This document shows, in pieces, positions 50,176 to 57,879 of a stretch of 64,000 nucleotides of DNA (position 1 is the first letter of the stretch; every line of letters begins with the position of its first letter). The notes under the pieces were generated by a model, which did no database searches, had not been told where the DNA came from, and saw only the letters and a program-made list of their open reading frames with translations. A program made the translations under genes and the position numbers. Source of the stretch: Streptomyces taklimakanensis (GTDB lineage: Bacteria; Actinomycetota; Actinomycetes; Streptomycetales; Streptomycetaceae); NCBI RefSeq assembly GCF_009709575.1, contig NZ_WIXO01000001.1:5024001-5088000 (forward strand), given 5' to 3'.

Positions 50176-51357
50176 TCAGGGCCGCAGGACGACCTTCACC
50201 GCGCCGTCGGCCTTCTTCTGGAACATCTCGTACGCCTCCGACGCCTGCTCCAGGGGCACCCGGTGGGTGGCGAAGTCGTCCACGCCCAGCACGTCCTCGT
50301 CCGTCAGCAGCGGCATGATCTCCGGCACCCAGCGCCGCACGTTGGCCTGGCCCATGCGCAACTGGATCTGCTTGTCGAAGAGGGTGAGCATCGGCAGCGG
50401 ATCGGTCATCCCGCCGTAGACCCCGATGATCGAGATCGTGCCGCCGCGCCGCACCGCGTCGATGGCCAGGTGCAGGGCCGCCAGCCGGTCCACGCCGGCG
50501 GTCGTCATCAGCTTCTCGGCCAGCTTCTTCGGCAGCAGCCCGGTCGACTTCTGCGCCACCTGGGCCACCGCGCTGCCGTGCGCCTCCATGCCCACCGCGT
50601 CGATCACCGCGTCGGTGCCGCGTCCGCCGGTCTTCTCCCGGACGACGTCGCCGAGGTCGTCGTGCTCGGTGAGGTCCAGCACGTCCACGCCGCGCGCCCG
50701 GGCCCGCTCCAGCCGGTCGGGCACCAGATCGACGCCGATCACCTTCTCCACGCCCAGGTGCAGGGCGATCCGGCAGCACATGTCGCCGATGGGCCCCAGC
50801 CCCAGCACGGTCAGCGTGCCGCCCTTGGGGACGTCCGCGTACGCCACCGCCTGCCAGGCCGTGGGCAACACGTCCGACAGGTACAGGAAACGGTCGTCCG
50901 GCGGCCCCTCGGGCACCTTGATCGGCCCGTACTGCGCCTGCGGCACCCGCAGGTACTGCGCCTGGCCGCCGGGCACCCGCCCGTAGAGCTTGGTGTAGCC
51001 GAAGAGGGAACCACCGGTGCCGAACTCGCGGTTCTGGGTCGTCTCGCACTGGGTCTGGAGGTCCTGCGAGCACATGAAGCAGGTGCCGCAGGCGATCTGG
51101 AACGGCATCACCACCCGGTCGCCGGGCGACAGGTTCGTCACCTCGGGGCCGACCTCCTCCACCACCCCCATCGGTTCGTGGCCGAGGATGTCGCCCTCGG
51201 TCATGAACGGGGTCAGCACGTCGTACAGGTGCAGGTCCGAACCGCACAGCCCGGACGAGGTGATCCGCACCACCGCGTCGGTGGGCTCGCGCACCGTCGG
51301 ATCGGGGACCTCGTCCACCCGTACGTCGCGCCGCCCGTGCCAGACCACTGCCTTCAT
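50176..51357 (-). CDS. Zinc-dependent alcohol dehydrogenase (formaldehyde-dehydrogenase-like)
   Basis: A 393-residue medium-chain dehydrogenase. Catalytic zinc ligands are CGSDLHLYD and GHEPMG. Structural-zinc cysteines lie in CGTCFMCSQDLQTQC, and the NAD(P) Rossmann motif is VLGLGPIGDMC. It belongs to the glutathione-independent formaldehyde dehydrogenase-like group, common in stress clusters. The substrate is not defined by sequence. It is divergent from the methyltransferase-CDGSH pair. Confidence 0.9.
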   Translation of the reverse strand: MKAVVWHGRRDVRVDEVPDPTVREPTDAVVRITSSGLCGSDLHLYDVLTPFMTEGDILGHEPMGVVEEVGPEVTNLSPGDRVVMPFQIACGTCFMCSQDLQTQCETTQNREFGTGGSLFGYTKLYGRVPGGQAQYLRVPQAQYGPIKVPEGPPDDRFLYLSDVLPTAWQAVAYADVPKGGTLTVLGLGPIGDMCCRIALHLGVEKVIGVDLVPDRLERARARGVDVLDLTEHDDLGDVVREKTGGRGTDAVIDAVGMEAHGSAVAQVAQKSTGLLPKKLAEKLMTTAGVDRLAALHLAIDAVRRGGTISIIGVYGGMTDPLPMLTLFDKQIQLRMGQANVRRWVPEIMPLLTDEDVLGVDDFATHRVPLEQASEAYEMFQKKADGAVKVVLRP

Positions 51358-51388
51358 CTGTCCTCACCTCCGGTAGGGGGCCGAACGG

Positions 51389-51413
51389 GTACCCCGGAGC
51401 GGATCCGCTAGTC
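51389..51413 (-). promoter_or_regulatory. Sigma-B-like promoter candidate for the alcohol dehydrogenase
   Basis: On the minus strand GACT-N15-GGGTAC fits GNNT-N14-16-GGGTAC, about 35 bases before the ATG. Confidence 0.4.
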
Positions 51414-51491
51414 GGGGACGGTGGATCCGACGCCCCCACGCGGGTCCGCGGGGGAGGGAGGACGTTAGGGAAGCGACGAACGAGGTATCCG

Positions 51492-52163
51492 GTGTGCATG
51501 TTGCTGCTCAGGCCCCCCGGGGTGTACGCACCGCAGGACGACACCTGGTTGCTGCGGCAGGCGCTGGAGGACGCCGCGCTGGCCCGCGGCGCCCGCGTCC
51601 TGGACCTGTGCGCGGGCACCGGAGTGCTCGCCATGGCCGCCCTGCGGATGGGCGCCGCCGAAGCGGTGGCGCTGGACGCCTCGCCCAGGGCCGTGCTGGC
51701 CGCGCGCTGCAACGCGCGGCTGCACCGGTTGCCGCTGACGGTGCGGCGCGGCGACCTCGCCGACGCCGTCGCCGAGGCGCGGGACGGCCGGGGTTTCGAC
51801 GTGGTGCTCGCCAACCCCCCGTACGTGCCCTCCCCCGGGGAGGAGCTGCCCCGCCGCGGGGCGGCGATGTGCTGGGACGGCGGCCCGGACGGGCGCGCCG
51901 TGCTGGACCGGCTCTGCGCGCGCGCCCCGGCGCTGCTGGAGCCCGGCGGCACCCTGCTGATGGTCCACTCCGAACTGTGCGGAGTCCCGACGACGCTGGA
52001 GTCGCTGCGCGCGGAGGGGCTGAAGTCCTCGGTGGTGGCCCGCACCACCATCCCGTTCGGCCCGGTGCTGCGCTCGCGCGCCGCCTGGCTGGAGGAGCGG
52101 GGCCTGATAGCTCCCGGACAGCGTACGGAGGAACTGGTGGTGGTCCGTGCCGACCGTCCCTGA
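51492..52163 (+). CDS. HemK2/MTQ2-like class I methyltransferase
   Basis: A 223-residue SAM methyltransferase with motif I VLDLCAGTGVLAMAAL, acidic motif II LDASP, and NPPYVPSP, the NPPY motif of enzymes that methylate planar amides or amines such as release-factor glutamine. No N-terminal PrmC helical domain is present, which resembles HemK2. The GTG start at 51492 has GAGG six bases upstream; ATG 51498 is alternative. The end overlaps the CDGSH gene by 17 bases. Confidence 0.85.
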   Translation: MCMLLLRPPGVYAPQDDTWLLRQALEDAALARGARVLDLCAGTGVLAMAALRMGAAEAVALDASPRAVLAARCNARLHRLPLTVRRGDLADAVAEARDGRGFDVVLANPPYVPSPGEELPRRGAAMCWDGGPDGRAVLDRLCARAPALLEPGGTLLMVHSELCGVPTTLESLRAEGLKSSVVARTTIPFGPVLRSRAAWLEERGLIAPGQRTEELVVVRADRP

Positions 52164-52392
52164 ACCCGCCGAGGACGGCCGCGTCGCCCGGCGCGTGGTG
52201 ATCGATCCCGAGGGCCCGGTGTTGGTGGAGGGCCCGGTGGAGGTCGATCTCCCCGACGGTCGCACCGTCCGCTCGGACCGCTTCGTGGTCGCCCTGTGCA
52301 CCTGCCGCCGGAGCCGGCGCTTCCCGTGGTGCGACACCAGCCACCGCCGCAAGGAGCGCCGAACCCGGACCGCCGGCGCGGACGGGGACTGA
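52147..52392 (+). CDS. CDGSH-type [2Fe-2S] protein
   Basis: An 81-residue protein with the CDGSH iron-sulphur motif CTCRRSRRFPWCDTSH, which gives three Cys and one His ligands. Small soluble redox protein, likely an electron carrier. GTG 52147 overlaps the methyltransferase gene. It lies opposite the haem-oxygenase-like diiron gene, with which CDGSH genes often co-occur in actinobacteria (from memory). Confidence 0.88.
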   Translation: MPTVPEPAEDGRVARRVVIDPEGPVLVEGPVEVDLPDGRTVRSDRFVVALCTCRRSRRFPWCDTSHRRKERRTRTAGADGD

Positions 52393-52396
52393 CGGG

Positions 52397-52444
52397 CCCG
52401 TTCCTCCCGCCACCGCCGGTCGCGGCGGTGGCGGGAGGAACGGG
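52397..52444. terminator. Bidirectional terminator hairpin
   Basis: A 22-base perfect stem (52397-52418 with 52423-52444) with a GTCG loop lies between the convergent CDGSH and diiron-protein genes. Confidence 0.88.
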
Positions 52445-52480
52445 GAGGCGTCGGAAGCGTCCCCGGGGGACGACTTCCGG

Positions 52481-53551
52481 TCAGGGGTCCAGCGGGCGCC
52501 GCAGCGAGGTGGTGCCGGCGCGCCAGGCGCCCAGCAGGTGGTCCGCCAGGCGGCCCTCCAGCAGTTCCGTGGCCCGGATCCCGAACACCACGTCGGCGGC
52601 GAGCTCCGGTTCGCGCGCCAACAGGTCCCCGATGACGTCCCGGCGCATCACCTGCTCGTGGACGGCGTCCGCCTCGATGTGCTCGGTGAAGAACAGCACG
52701 CACCGCGCCTCGGCGCCCATCCGCTCCAGCGCCCTGGCCATCTTCCGGGCGCTGGGCGCGGTGCTGATCTCGGCCGCCGCGAAGTGACCCACCAGCGCGC
52801 CGCGCAGGGCCCGGTGCAGTCCGCACAGCGACATCAGGTTCACCCCGGCGACGATCGGGGCGGGCACGTCGTCGAGGTAGCGCAGGTAGGACGGGTCCAG
52901 GCCCGCGCCCGCCATCAGGTCCGCGAACAGGCGCGCGTGCACCCGCTCGCCGCGGCCCCCGCCGAACTCGTCGTACTCCACCGCCACCAGCGACGCCTTG
53001 GCCTGACCGTCGAGGCGGGGGATGACCCAGGCGTGCGGGTCGGCCTCCTTGAGGTGGTAGATCGAACGGTGCGCGAGGTACTCGCGCATCTGCCACCACC
53101 GGCCCTCGCGCAGCAGGAAGTCCGAGACGCCGCAGCCCTCGGCGGGCTCCACCAGCAGCGGGTCCAGCGCGGCGGTGACGTCCGTGTCGGAGTCGGTTCC
53201 GGTGCGGGTGTCGCGGCGCAGCGCGGTCAGGAAGACCCGTTCCAGCCCGGCGCGCAGCCGCAGCAGGTCCGGATCCCACTCCCACTCGGAGGAGACGCCC
53301 GCGAAGCCCCGGTAGTGCAGCTCGTAGCAGACGTACAGGGCCAGTTGGAGGTCGTCGCCGTACGGGTCGGCCCCCTCCAGCGCCGCCCCCAGGGACGACG
53401 GCAGCCGCGCGGGCGGCGGGGCGGCCAGGGCCTTCAGCACCGCGGCGCTCAACTCTCCTCGGGGGGAGGGGAGTTCGGCGGTCACGGCGCCCGAGGGGGC
53501 GCCGGTCGCGGAGTCGGCCGTGCCGGTGGTCGTACCGGTGGTGGTCGTCAT
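52481..53551 (-). CDS. Iron-containing redox enzyme, haem-oxygenase-like diiron family
   Basis: A 356-residue helical protein of the iron-containing redox (HDO-like) family. Candidate metal ligands lie in VEYDEFGGGRGERVHARLF, in GHFAAAEIS and in FFTEHIEADAVHEQVM, the E/H spacing used by haem-oxygenase-like diiron oxidases. The first 35 residues are Thr/Gly-rich and disordered. ATG 53551 overlaps the YbdK-type gene stop by 4 bases, so the two are co-translated. HDO enzymes do N-oxygenation or C-C/C-N cleavage on small substrates; this one's substrate is unknown. Confidence 0.85.
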   Translation of the reverse strand: MTTTTGTTTGTADSATGAPSGAVTAELPSPRGELSAAVLKALAAPPPARLPSSLGAALEGADPYGDDLQLALYVCYELHYRGFAGVSSEWEWDPDLLRLRAGLERVFLTALRRDTRTGTDSDTDVTAALDPLLVEPAEGCGVSDFLLREGRWWQMREYLAHRSIYHLKEADPHAWVIPRLDGQAKASLVAVEYDEFGGGRGERVHARLFADLMAGAGLDPSYLRYLDDVPAPIVAGVNLMSLCGLHRALRGALVGHFAAAEISTAPSARKMARALERMGAEARCVLFFTEHIEADAVHEQVMRRDVIGDLLAREPELAADVVFGIRATELLEGRLADHLLGAWRAGTTSLRRPLDP

Positions 53552-54651
53552 GCTCGCTTGTGCTCCCTCGCGTCGGTCTGGGCGGCCAGCAGGTCCACCA
53601 CCGCCCGGGGGCCGCCCCGCGCCCAGGCGCGCCGCTGCCGATCGGCCCCGGTGCCTTCCTCCCGCACCGTCTCCAGCAGCCGCCGTACGGCCTCGGTGTC
53701 GCCGGTCTCCTCCAGCGCGGGCGCGACGTGCCGCAGCAGCGCCGCCAGCAACTCGCCGGCCGGCACGCGGGCGCGGGTGACCGGGTCGATGCCGTCGCCC
53801 CGCAGCCCGTACCGCGCCGCGGCCCACACCGCGGCCCTGGCCGCCCGGTCGTCCAGCTCCGGCTCCGGCACTCCCGCCGCCAGATCCGCCAGGGCCCGGC
53901 GCACCAGGGCCCGCCCGAGCGCGGCCTGGAGCACCGCGTCGTCGACGGTGGCCGCCGCGTCCGCGACCCGGAACTCGACCGTGGGCAACCACGGCGAGGG
54001 ACGCATCAGCCAGAAGCTCATCCGGTCGTCGATCAGCGCGCCGTAGGACACCAGCCGCTCCACCTCCGCGTCGTAGAAGGCGGCGTCGGGGAAGCGGGGA
54101 GGCATGCCGGCGGCGGGGAAGCGCAGTTGCTCCATCATGCGCCAACTGGCGTAGCCGCGGTCGCGTCCCTGGCAGAAGGGGGAGTTCACCGACAGCGCCA
54201 GCAGCGTCGGCAGCCAGCGGCGCACCCGGTTGACCACGGCGACCGCGGTCTCCCGGTCGGGCACGCCGACGTGGACGTGGCAGCCGCACACCTGGTAGTC
54301 GTCCACGATGTCGGCGAAGAGCTCCGAGATGCGCCGGAAGCGCTCCCCCGCGGCGACCGGGGGGCGCCCCTCGCTCAGTACGGCGGCTCCGGACGACAGC
54401 AGCAGCAGGCCCTCCCCCCGGGCGGCGTCCACCAGCCGGGCACGGTCCTCCGCGAGGTCCCTGCGCACCTCGTCGAGCGTGGTGCACACCCCGGTGGCGG
54501 ACTCCACCTGGCTGGTGAGGAACTCCGCCTTGTAGCCGGAGCCGTCGGTGGCGGACGCCTCGTGGTGGGCGCGGCGCAGCACCGCCTCCGCGCCGGGCAC
54601 GGTACGGGCGGTGGTCGGGTCGGCCAGGAGGAATTCCTCCTCGACCCCCAT
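53548..54651 (-). CDS. ybdK: Carboxylate-amine ligase YbdK (glutamate-cysteine ligase 2 family)
   Basis: A 367-residue ATP-dependent ligase. Its MGVEEEFLLAD start, CGCHVHVGVPDRE, NSPFCQGRDRGYASWR, and VEFRVADAAATVDDAV define the YbdK/GCS2 family, which forms gamma-glutamyl-type amide bonds. ATG 54651 is the conserved family start. It is the first gene of an operon with the diiron enzyme, and an exact sigma-B-type promoter lies at 54695-54719. Natural substrates of YbdK proteins are largely unknown. Confidence 0.9.
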   Translation of the reverse strand: MGVEEEFLLADPTTARTVPGAEAVLRRAHHEASATDGSGYKAEFLTSQVESATGVCTTLDEVRRDLAEDRARLVDAARGEGLLLLSSGAAVLSEGRPPVAAGERFRRISELFADIVDDYQVCGCHVHVGVPDRETAVAVVNRVRRWLPTLLALSVNSPFCQGRDRGYASWRMMEQLRFPAAGMPPRFPDAAFYDAEVERLVSYGALIDDRMSFWLMRPSPWLPTVEFRVADAAATVDDAVLQAALGRALVRRALADLAAGVPEPELDDRAARAAVWAAARYGLRGDGIDPVTRARVPAGELLAALLRHVAPALEETGDTEAVRRLLETVREEGTGADRQRRAWARGGPRAVVDLLAAQTDAREHKRA

Positions 54652-54694
54652 GGTCAGTCCCCCGGCGGTTCCATCCCTGGTCACGGCAGTGTGG

Positions 54695-54719
54695 GTACCC
54701 CCGGCCCGCCCGGTGAAAC
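54695..54719 (-). promoter_or_regulatory. Sigma-B-type promoter for the YbdK-diiron operon
   Basis: On the minus strand GTTT (54716-54719), 15 bases, GGGTAC (54695-54700). It stands back to back with the hemerythrin promoter; the two -35 boxes are 8 bases apart. Confidence 0.72.
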
Positions 54720-54727
54720 GAAACGGG

Positions 54728-54752
54728 GTTTTCTCCGCGAGGCCGCGGGTAC
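54728..54752 (+). promoter_or_regulatory. Sigma-B-type promoter for the hemerythrin gene
   Basis: GTTT (54728-54731), 15 bases, GGGTAC (54747-54752). The leader to ATG 54913 would be about 150 bases. Confidence 0.72.
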
Positions 54753-54912
54753 AGCGAGCGACCGCACCGAACGACACCGAACGGCACCGAACGGCGACCG
54801 AGCGGACACGGTCGGAGCGCCGAGGGGACGCCGGACGGCACCGGTCGGCGCGACGGCGCGCCCGGGCGGCCCTCGGACGGTTCACGCAGTCCACGCGAGG
54901 AAAGGATCCCAC

Positions 54913-55497
54913 ATGGCGGAAGAGCGGAAGGCGACGGGCGGGATCAGCGGCGACGACAACGTCGTGGCGCTGCTCATGCGGCAACACGGCGAGATCCGCA
55001 ACCTCTTCGACGAGGTGGAGGCGGCCGAGGGAGACGCGCGGCGCGACGCCTTCCACCGTCTGACGAGGATGTTGGCGGTGCACGAGACCGCCGAGGAGGA
55101 GGTCGTCCACCCCTACGCCCGACGCGCCGTCGACGGCGGTGAGGGCGTGGTGGAGGACCGCCTGGCGGAGGAGAAGAAGGCCAAGGAGGTCCTGAAGGAG
55201 ATGGAGGACATGGACCCGGCCGATCCGGAGTTCATGCCCCGGCTGGAGGCGCTGAGGCACGACGTGGAGTCGCACGCCCGCGCGGAGGAGCGCTACGAGT
55301 TCGCCCAGATCGAGCGCGACACCGAACCCGAGCGGCTGCGCGCCATGGCGCGGGCGCTGAAGGCGGCGGAGGCGACCGCGCCCACCCGCCCGCACCCGGG
55401 GACGGAGACGGCCGCGGAGAACCTGGCCGTCGGCCCGATGGCCGCCGTGGCCGACCGTGCCCGTGACGCCGTGCGCAAGGCCATGGGCAAGAGCTGA
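54913..55497 (+). CDS. Hemerythrin-like (HHE) protein
   Basis: A 194-residue protein. Residues about 15-140 form a four-helix HHE domain with metal ligands in MRQHGEIRNLFDEVE, HETAEEEVVHPYARR and HDVESHARAEERYEF. It probably binds O2 or iron, or senses oxidants. The C-terminal 50 residues are Ala/Pro-rich with a terminal amphipathic helix. ATG 54913 is preceded by AGGAAAGG. The promoter is of sigma-B type. Confidence 0.9.
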   Translation: MAEERKATGGISGDDNVVALLMRQHGEIRNLFDEVEAAEGDARRDAFHRLTRMLAVHETAEEEVVHPYARRAVDGGEGVVEDRLAEEKKAKEVLKEMEDMDPADPEFMPRLEALRHDVESHARAEERYEFAQIERDTEPERLRAMARALKAAEATAPTRPHPGTETAAENLAVGPMAAVADRARDAVRKAMGKS

Positions 55498-55528
55498 GAC
55501 CCCCCAGGGGTCGGGTGGACGGGAGGTG

Positions 55529-55568
55529 CCGCGCCGGGTGGGCGGGAGGTGCCGCCCACCCGGCGCGG
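55529..55568. terminator. Bidirectional terminator hairpin
   Basis: A 17-base perfect stem (55529-55545 with 55552-55568) with loop GAGGTG lies between the convergent hemerythrin and ferritin-like genes. A smaller GACCCC/GGGGTC hairpin lies just before it. Confidence 0.85.
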
Positions 55569-55691
55569 AGGAGGACCGGCCGCGCGCCCCGGGCACCGGG
55601 CGCGGCCCCCGGACGTGCGACCGGGCCGTCGCCCCACGGGGGGACGGCGGCCCGGCGGCGGGGACGGGAGGGAGGACGGACCGGGCGGAGG

Positions 55692-56900
55692 TCAGGCCCG
55701 CTGGTGCTCGCGCAGCGACGGGTCCGGGTGCTCGCCCTCGGTGTTCAGCCGGTACTCGTGGCCGAACATCTCCCGGTGCTGGTCGATCACCCGCTCGCTC
55801 GGCGGGGCCTCTCCGCCGTGGATCTGCTCCTGCATCCGCTCGAAGCGCTCGTGGGCCTCGCGCACGTACCCGGCGCCCAGTGTGGTCAGGTCCAGCTGGG
55901 TGGCCAGCAGCTCACGGATGTAGCCCTTGTTGGGCTCGAACGTCAGCACGTTGGGCAGCTCGGGCGCCAGCACCTCCTCCGGCTCGCGGCCGTCGTGCCG
56001 CCGCATCAGGTCGCAGGCGATGCGCAGGTGCTCCAGCTCCATGTTCAGGTGCAGCTCCCAGATGGCCTTGACCTTCGGGTCGCTCTCCTGCTGCATGAAC
56101 GAGTAGTACAGGTAGCACTCGTTGTACTCGTGGTTGACCAGCCGCTCCCACCAGGTCTCGCCCGGGTCGACCAGCGACTCGTAGTGGGTGACGTGCTCCT
56201 CCTCGATGAGCCCGATCTCCTGGTAGAGCTGCCGGGCGATCGGCTCCATGTACTGCGGGCCGACGTTCATGTAGAAGTTCATCGTCTGCTGCTCGGCCGC
56301 CATGATCGTCAGCGCGTGCAGCTTGGAGAGCGGGTTCGCCCGGTCCTTGTCGTAGGGGTCGCGGACGTTGTCGGCCGGGTGGCGGTGGTGGTACTTGGTG
56401 GGCCGGCCCGGGATGACCTCGGTGACCTGGTCGACGATCTTCTCCGCCTTGCGGTGCTCGATCATCTCGTACAGGTTCGAGTACCGGTACAGGTGGTCGA
56501 AGTCCTCCAGGACGCCGAACTGGTACGCCTGCTTCAGGTACGGGTCCGGCTCCATCCGGGCGACCCACGCGGTCAGGTCGACGGCCACCTGTTCGTAGGC
56601 GATCGTCGTCTCCAGGACGGAGGAGAGCCCCGGGAGCAGCCAGTTGACGGTCTTCTGCTGCTGCTGCTCCGTGTAGCGCACCTCGGCGAGCTTCCGCTTC
56701 ACCTCCATGTCCGGACAGACCCGGGCGAAGTGGTGGCTGAACATGATCGCCTCGACCTCGATGCCGTTCATCGTGATGATCCGGCAGCGGGTGTAGGGAT
56801 CGGTGTGGTTCGGATCGACGGGTTCGACGTCCAGCTCGCGCCAGTTGCGGATCTGCCTGTCCAGCGGAATGCCGCGGTGTTCCAGAGGATTGAAGGTCAC
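55692..56900 (-). CDS. Large ferritin-like diiron-carboxylate protein
   Basis: A 402-residue helical protein with Glu and two ExxH pairs in the spacing of ferritin-like diiron proteins: VLETTIAYEQVAVD, AAEQQTMNFYMNVG, EEEHVTHYESL and ELEHLRIACD. It has no signal peptide. It is longer than bacterioferritin, so oxidase or oxygenase activity is as likely as iron storage. GTG 56900 has AGGAGG upstream. It is transcribed from an exact sigma-B-type promoter. I do not recognise a named subfamily. Confidence 0.78.
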   Translation of the reverse strand: MTFNPLEHRGIPLDRQIRNWRELDVEPVDPNHTDPYTRCRIITMNGIEVEAIMFSHHFARVCPDMEVKRKLAEVRYTEQQQQKTVNWLLPGLSSVLETTIAYEQVAVDLTAWVARMEPDPYLKQAYQFGVLEDFDHLYRYSNLYEMIEHRKAEKIVDQVTEVIPGRPTKYHHRHPADNVRDPYDKDRANPLSKLHALTIMAAEQQTMNFYMNVGPQYMEPIARQLYQEIGLIEEEHVTHYESLVDPGETWWERLVNHEYNECYLYYSFMQQESDPKVKAIWELHLNMELEHLRIACDLMRRHDGREPEEVLAPELPNVLTFEPNKGYIRELLATQLDLTTLGAGYVREAHERFERMQEQIHGGEAPPSERVIDQHREMFGHEYRLNTEGEHPDPSLREHQRA

Positions 56901-57031
56901 CTGGGTCCTCCTGCTCGTGCCACTCGGGTACGACGTCCAAAGGGGTGTGCCGTCTGCGCGTCCGGTGCGGGGACGAGGGCGCTGTCCGCCGTCCGCCTCC
57001 GTCCGCCGGGCACCGGACGCGGTCCGCCGAA

Positions 57032-57056
57032 GTACCCCCGCCCCCGCACCCGAAAC
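57032..57056 (-). promoter_or_regulatory. Sigma-B-type promoter for the ferritin-like gene
   Basis: On the minus strand GTTT (57053-57056), 15 bases, GGGTAC (57032-57037). The leader to GTG 56900 is about 120 bases. Confidence 0.72.
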
Positions 57057-57091
57057 CGTCTCCTCGCCGCGCGGGCCGGGGCACGGGTCGC

Positions 57092-57116
57092 GTTTCCGCC
57101 GGGTGGCGGCGGGTAC
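57092..57116 (+). promoter_or_regulatory. Sigma-B-type promoter for the DUF5709-Rieske operon
   Basis: GTTT (57092-57095), 15 bases, GGGTAC (57111-57116), divergent from the ferritin-like promoter. Confidence 0.72.
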
Positions 57117-57204
57117 CGGCGGGTCGATGGGAAGCGACCGGATCGCCGACGCGTGCGCCCCCTCATCGACACGACCGACACCGGAACCCGGAAGGAGACC
57201 GACC

Positions 57205-57879
57205 ATGGCCGACGAGAGGTCCGACCGGAGCCGGACCGCCGGAGCGGACGACAGCAGGCCCGAGCTGGTGGACGAGGGCGCCACCGTCAACGACGACGAG
57301 ACCCCCGGTCTGCCGCCCGACGACGAGCCCGCCACCGGCCCCAGCCCCGGCGACTCGGCGCTGGACGGCGCGGACGACCCGGGCGGGCGGCCGGAGGACG
57401 AGGGCATCCCCGACCTGCAGGACGGCATGCCCGAGCAGGAGTGGATGAACGACCCGCAGCAGATGCCCGTCCCCGGCGAGCGTCCGGTGGCCGCGGAGGA
57501 ATGGGGCACCACCTACTCCGAGCAGGTCGAGGGCAAGCCCCTGGGCGACCGGCTGGCCGAGGAGGTGCCCGACGTGGGGGAGTCCCCGGGCCCTCCGGAA
57601 CAGGAGACCGGCCAGCTCAGCGACGACCCCCTCGACGACCGGCCCGCCAACCAGGACGTGTTCTCCCACGAGTCCCGGGCCGAGGGACTGGGCCCGGAGG
57701 AGACGGCCGTCCACACCGTCGAGGAGGACCGCGACATCGGCCAACTCAGGGGAGAGGACGACCTGGAACAGACCGGTCCGCCCGAGGGCGTGGGCGAGGT
57801 CGGGGAGTCCGGAGAGGGCGAGGGGACGGGCGTGCGCCCGGAGCGCCCGGAGCGCCCGGAGAGGGGTGGCGGCCGGTGA
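57205..57879 (+). CDS. DUF5709 acidic protein
   Basis: A 224-residue, very acidic, mostly disordered protein. A conserved core near residues 95-125 (EWGTTYSEQVEGKPLGDRLAEEVPD) is diagnostic of DUF5709. There is no membrane segment. ATG 57205 has AAGGAG upstream. Its TGA overlaps the GTG of the oxidoreductase gene. Possible roles are osmoprotection or a scaffold for its partner; this is a guess. Confidence 0.82.
   Translation: MADERSDRSRTAGADDSRPELVDEGATVNDDETPGLPPDDEPATGPSPGDSALDGADDPGGRPEDEGIPDLQDGMPEQEWMNDPQQMPVPGERPVAAEEWGTTYSEQVEGKPLGDRLAEEVPDVGESPGPPEQETGQLSDDPLDDRPANQDVFSHESRAEGLGPEETAVHTVEEDRDIGQLRGEDDLEQTGPPEGVGEVGESGEGEGTGVRPERPERPERGGGR

Noticed and set aside
46589..52051. An 1820-codon antisense frame across several genes
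   Set aside because: It crosses genes on both strands (Mrp subunits, ggt, alcohol dehydrogenase), is low in complexity and has no recognisable domain; it is a composition artefact.
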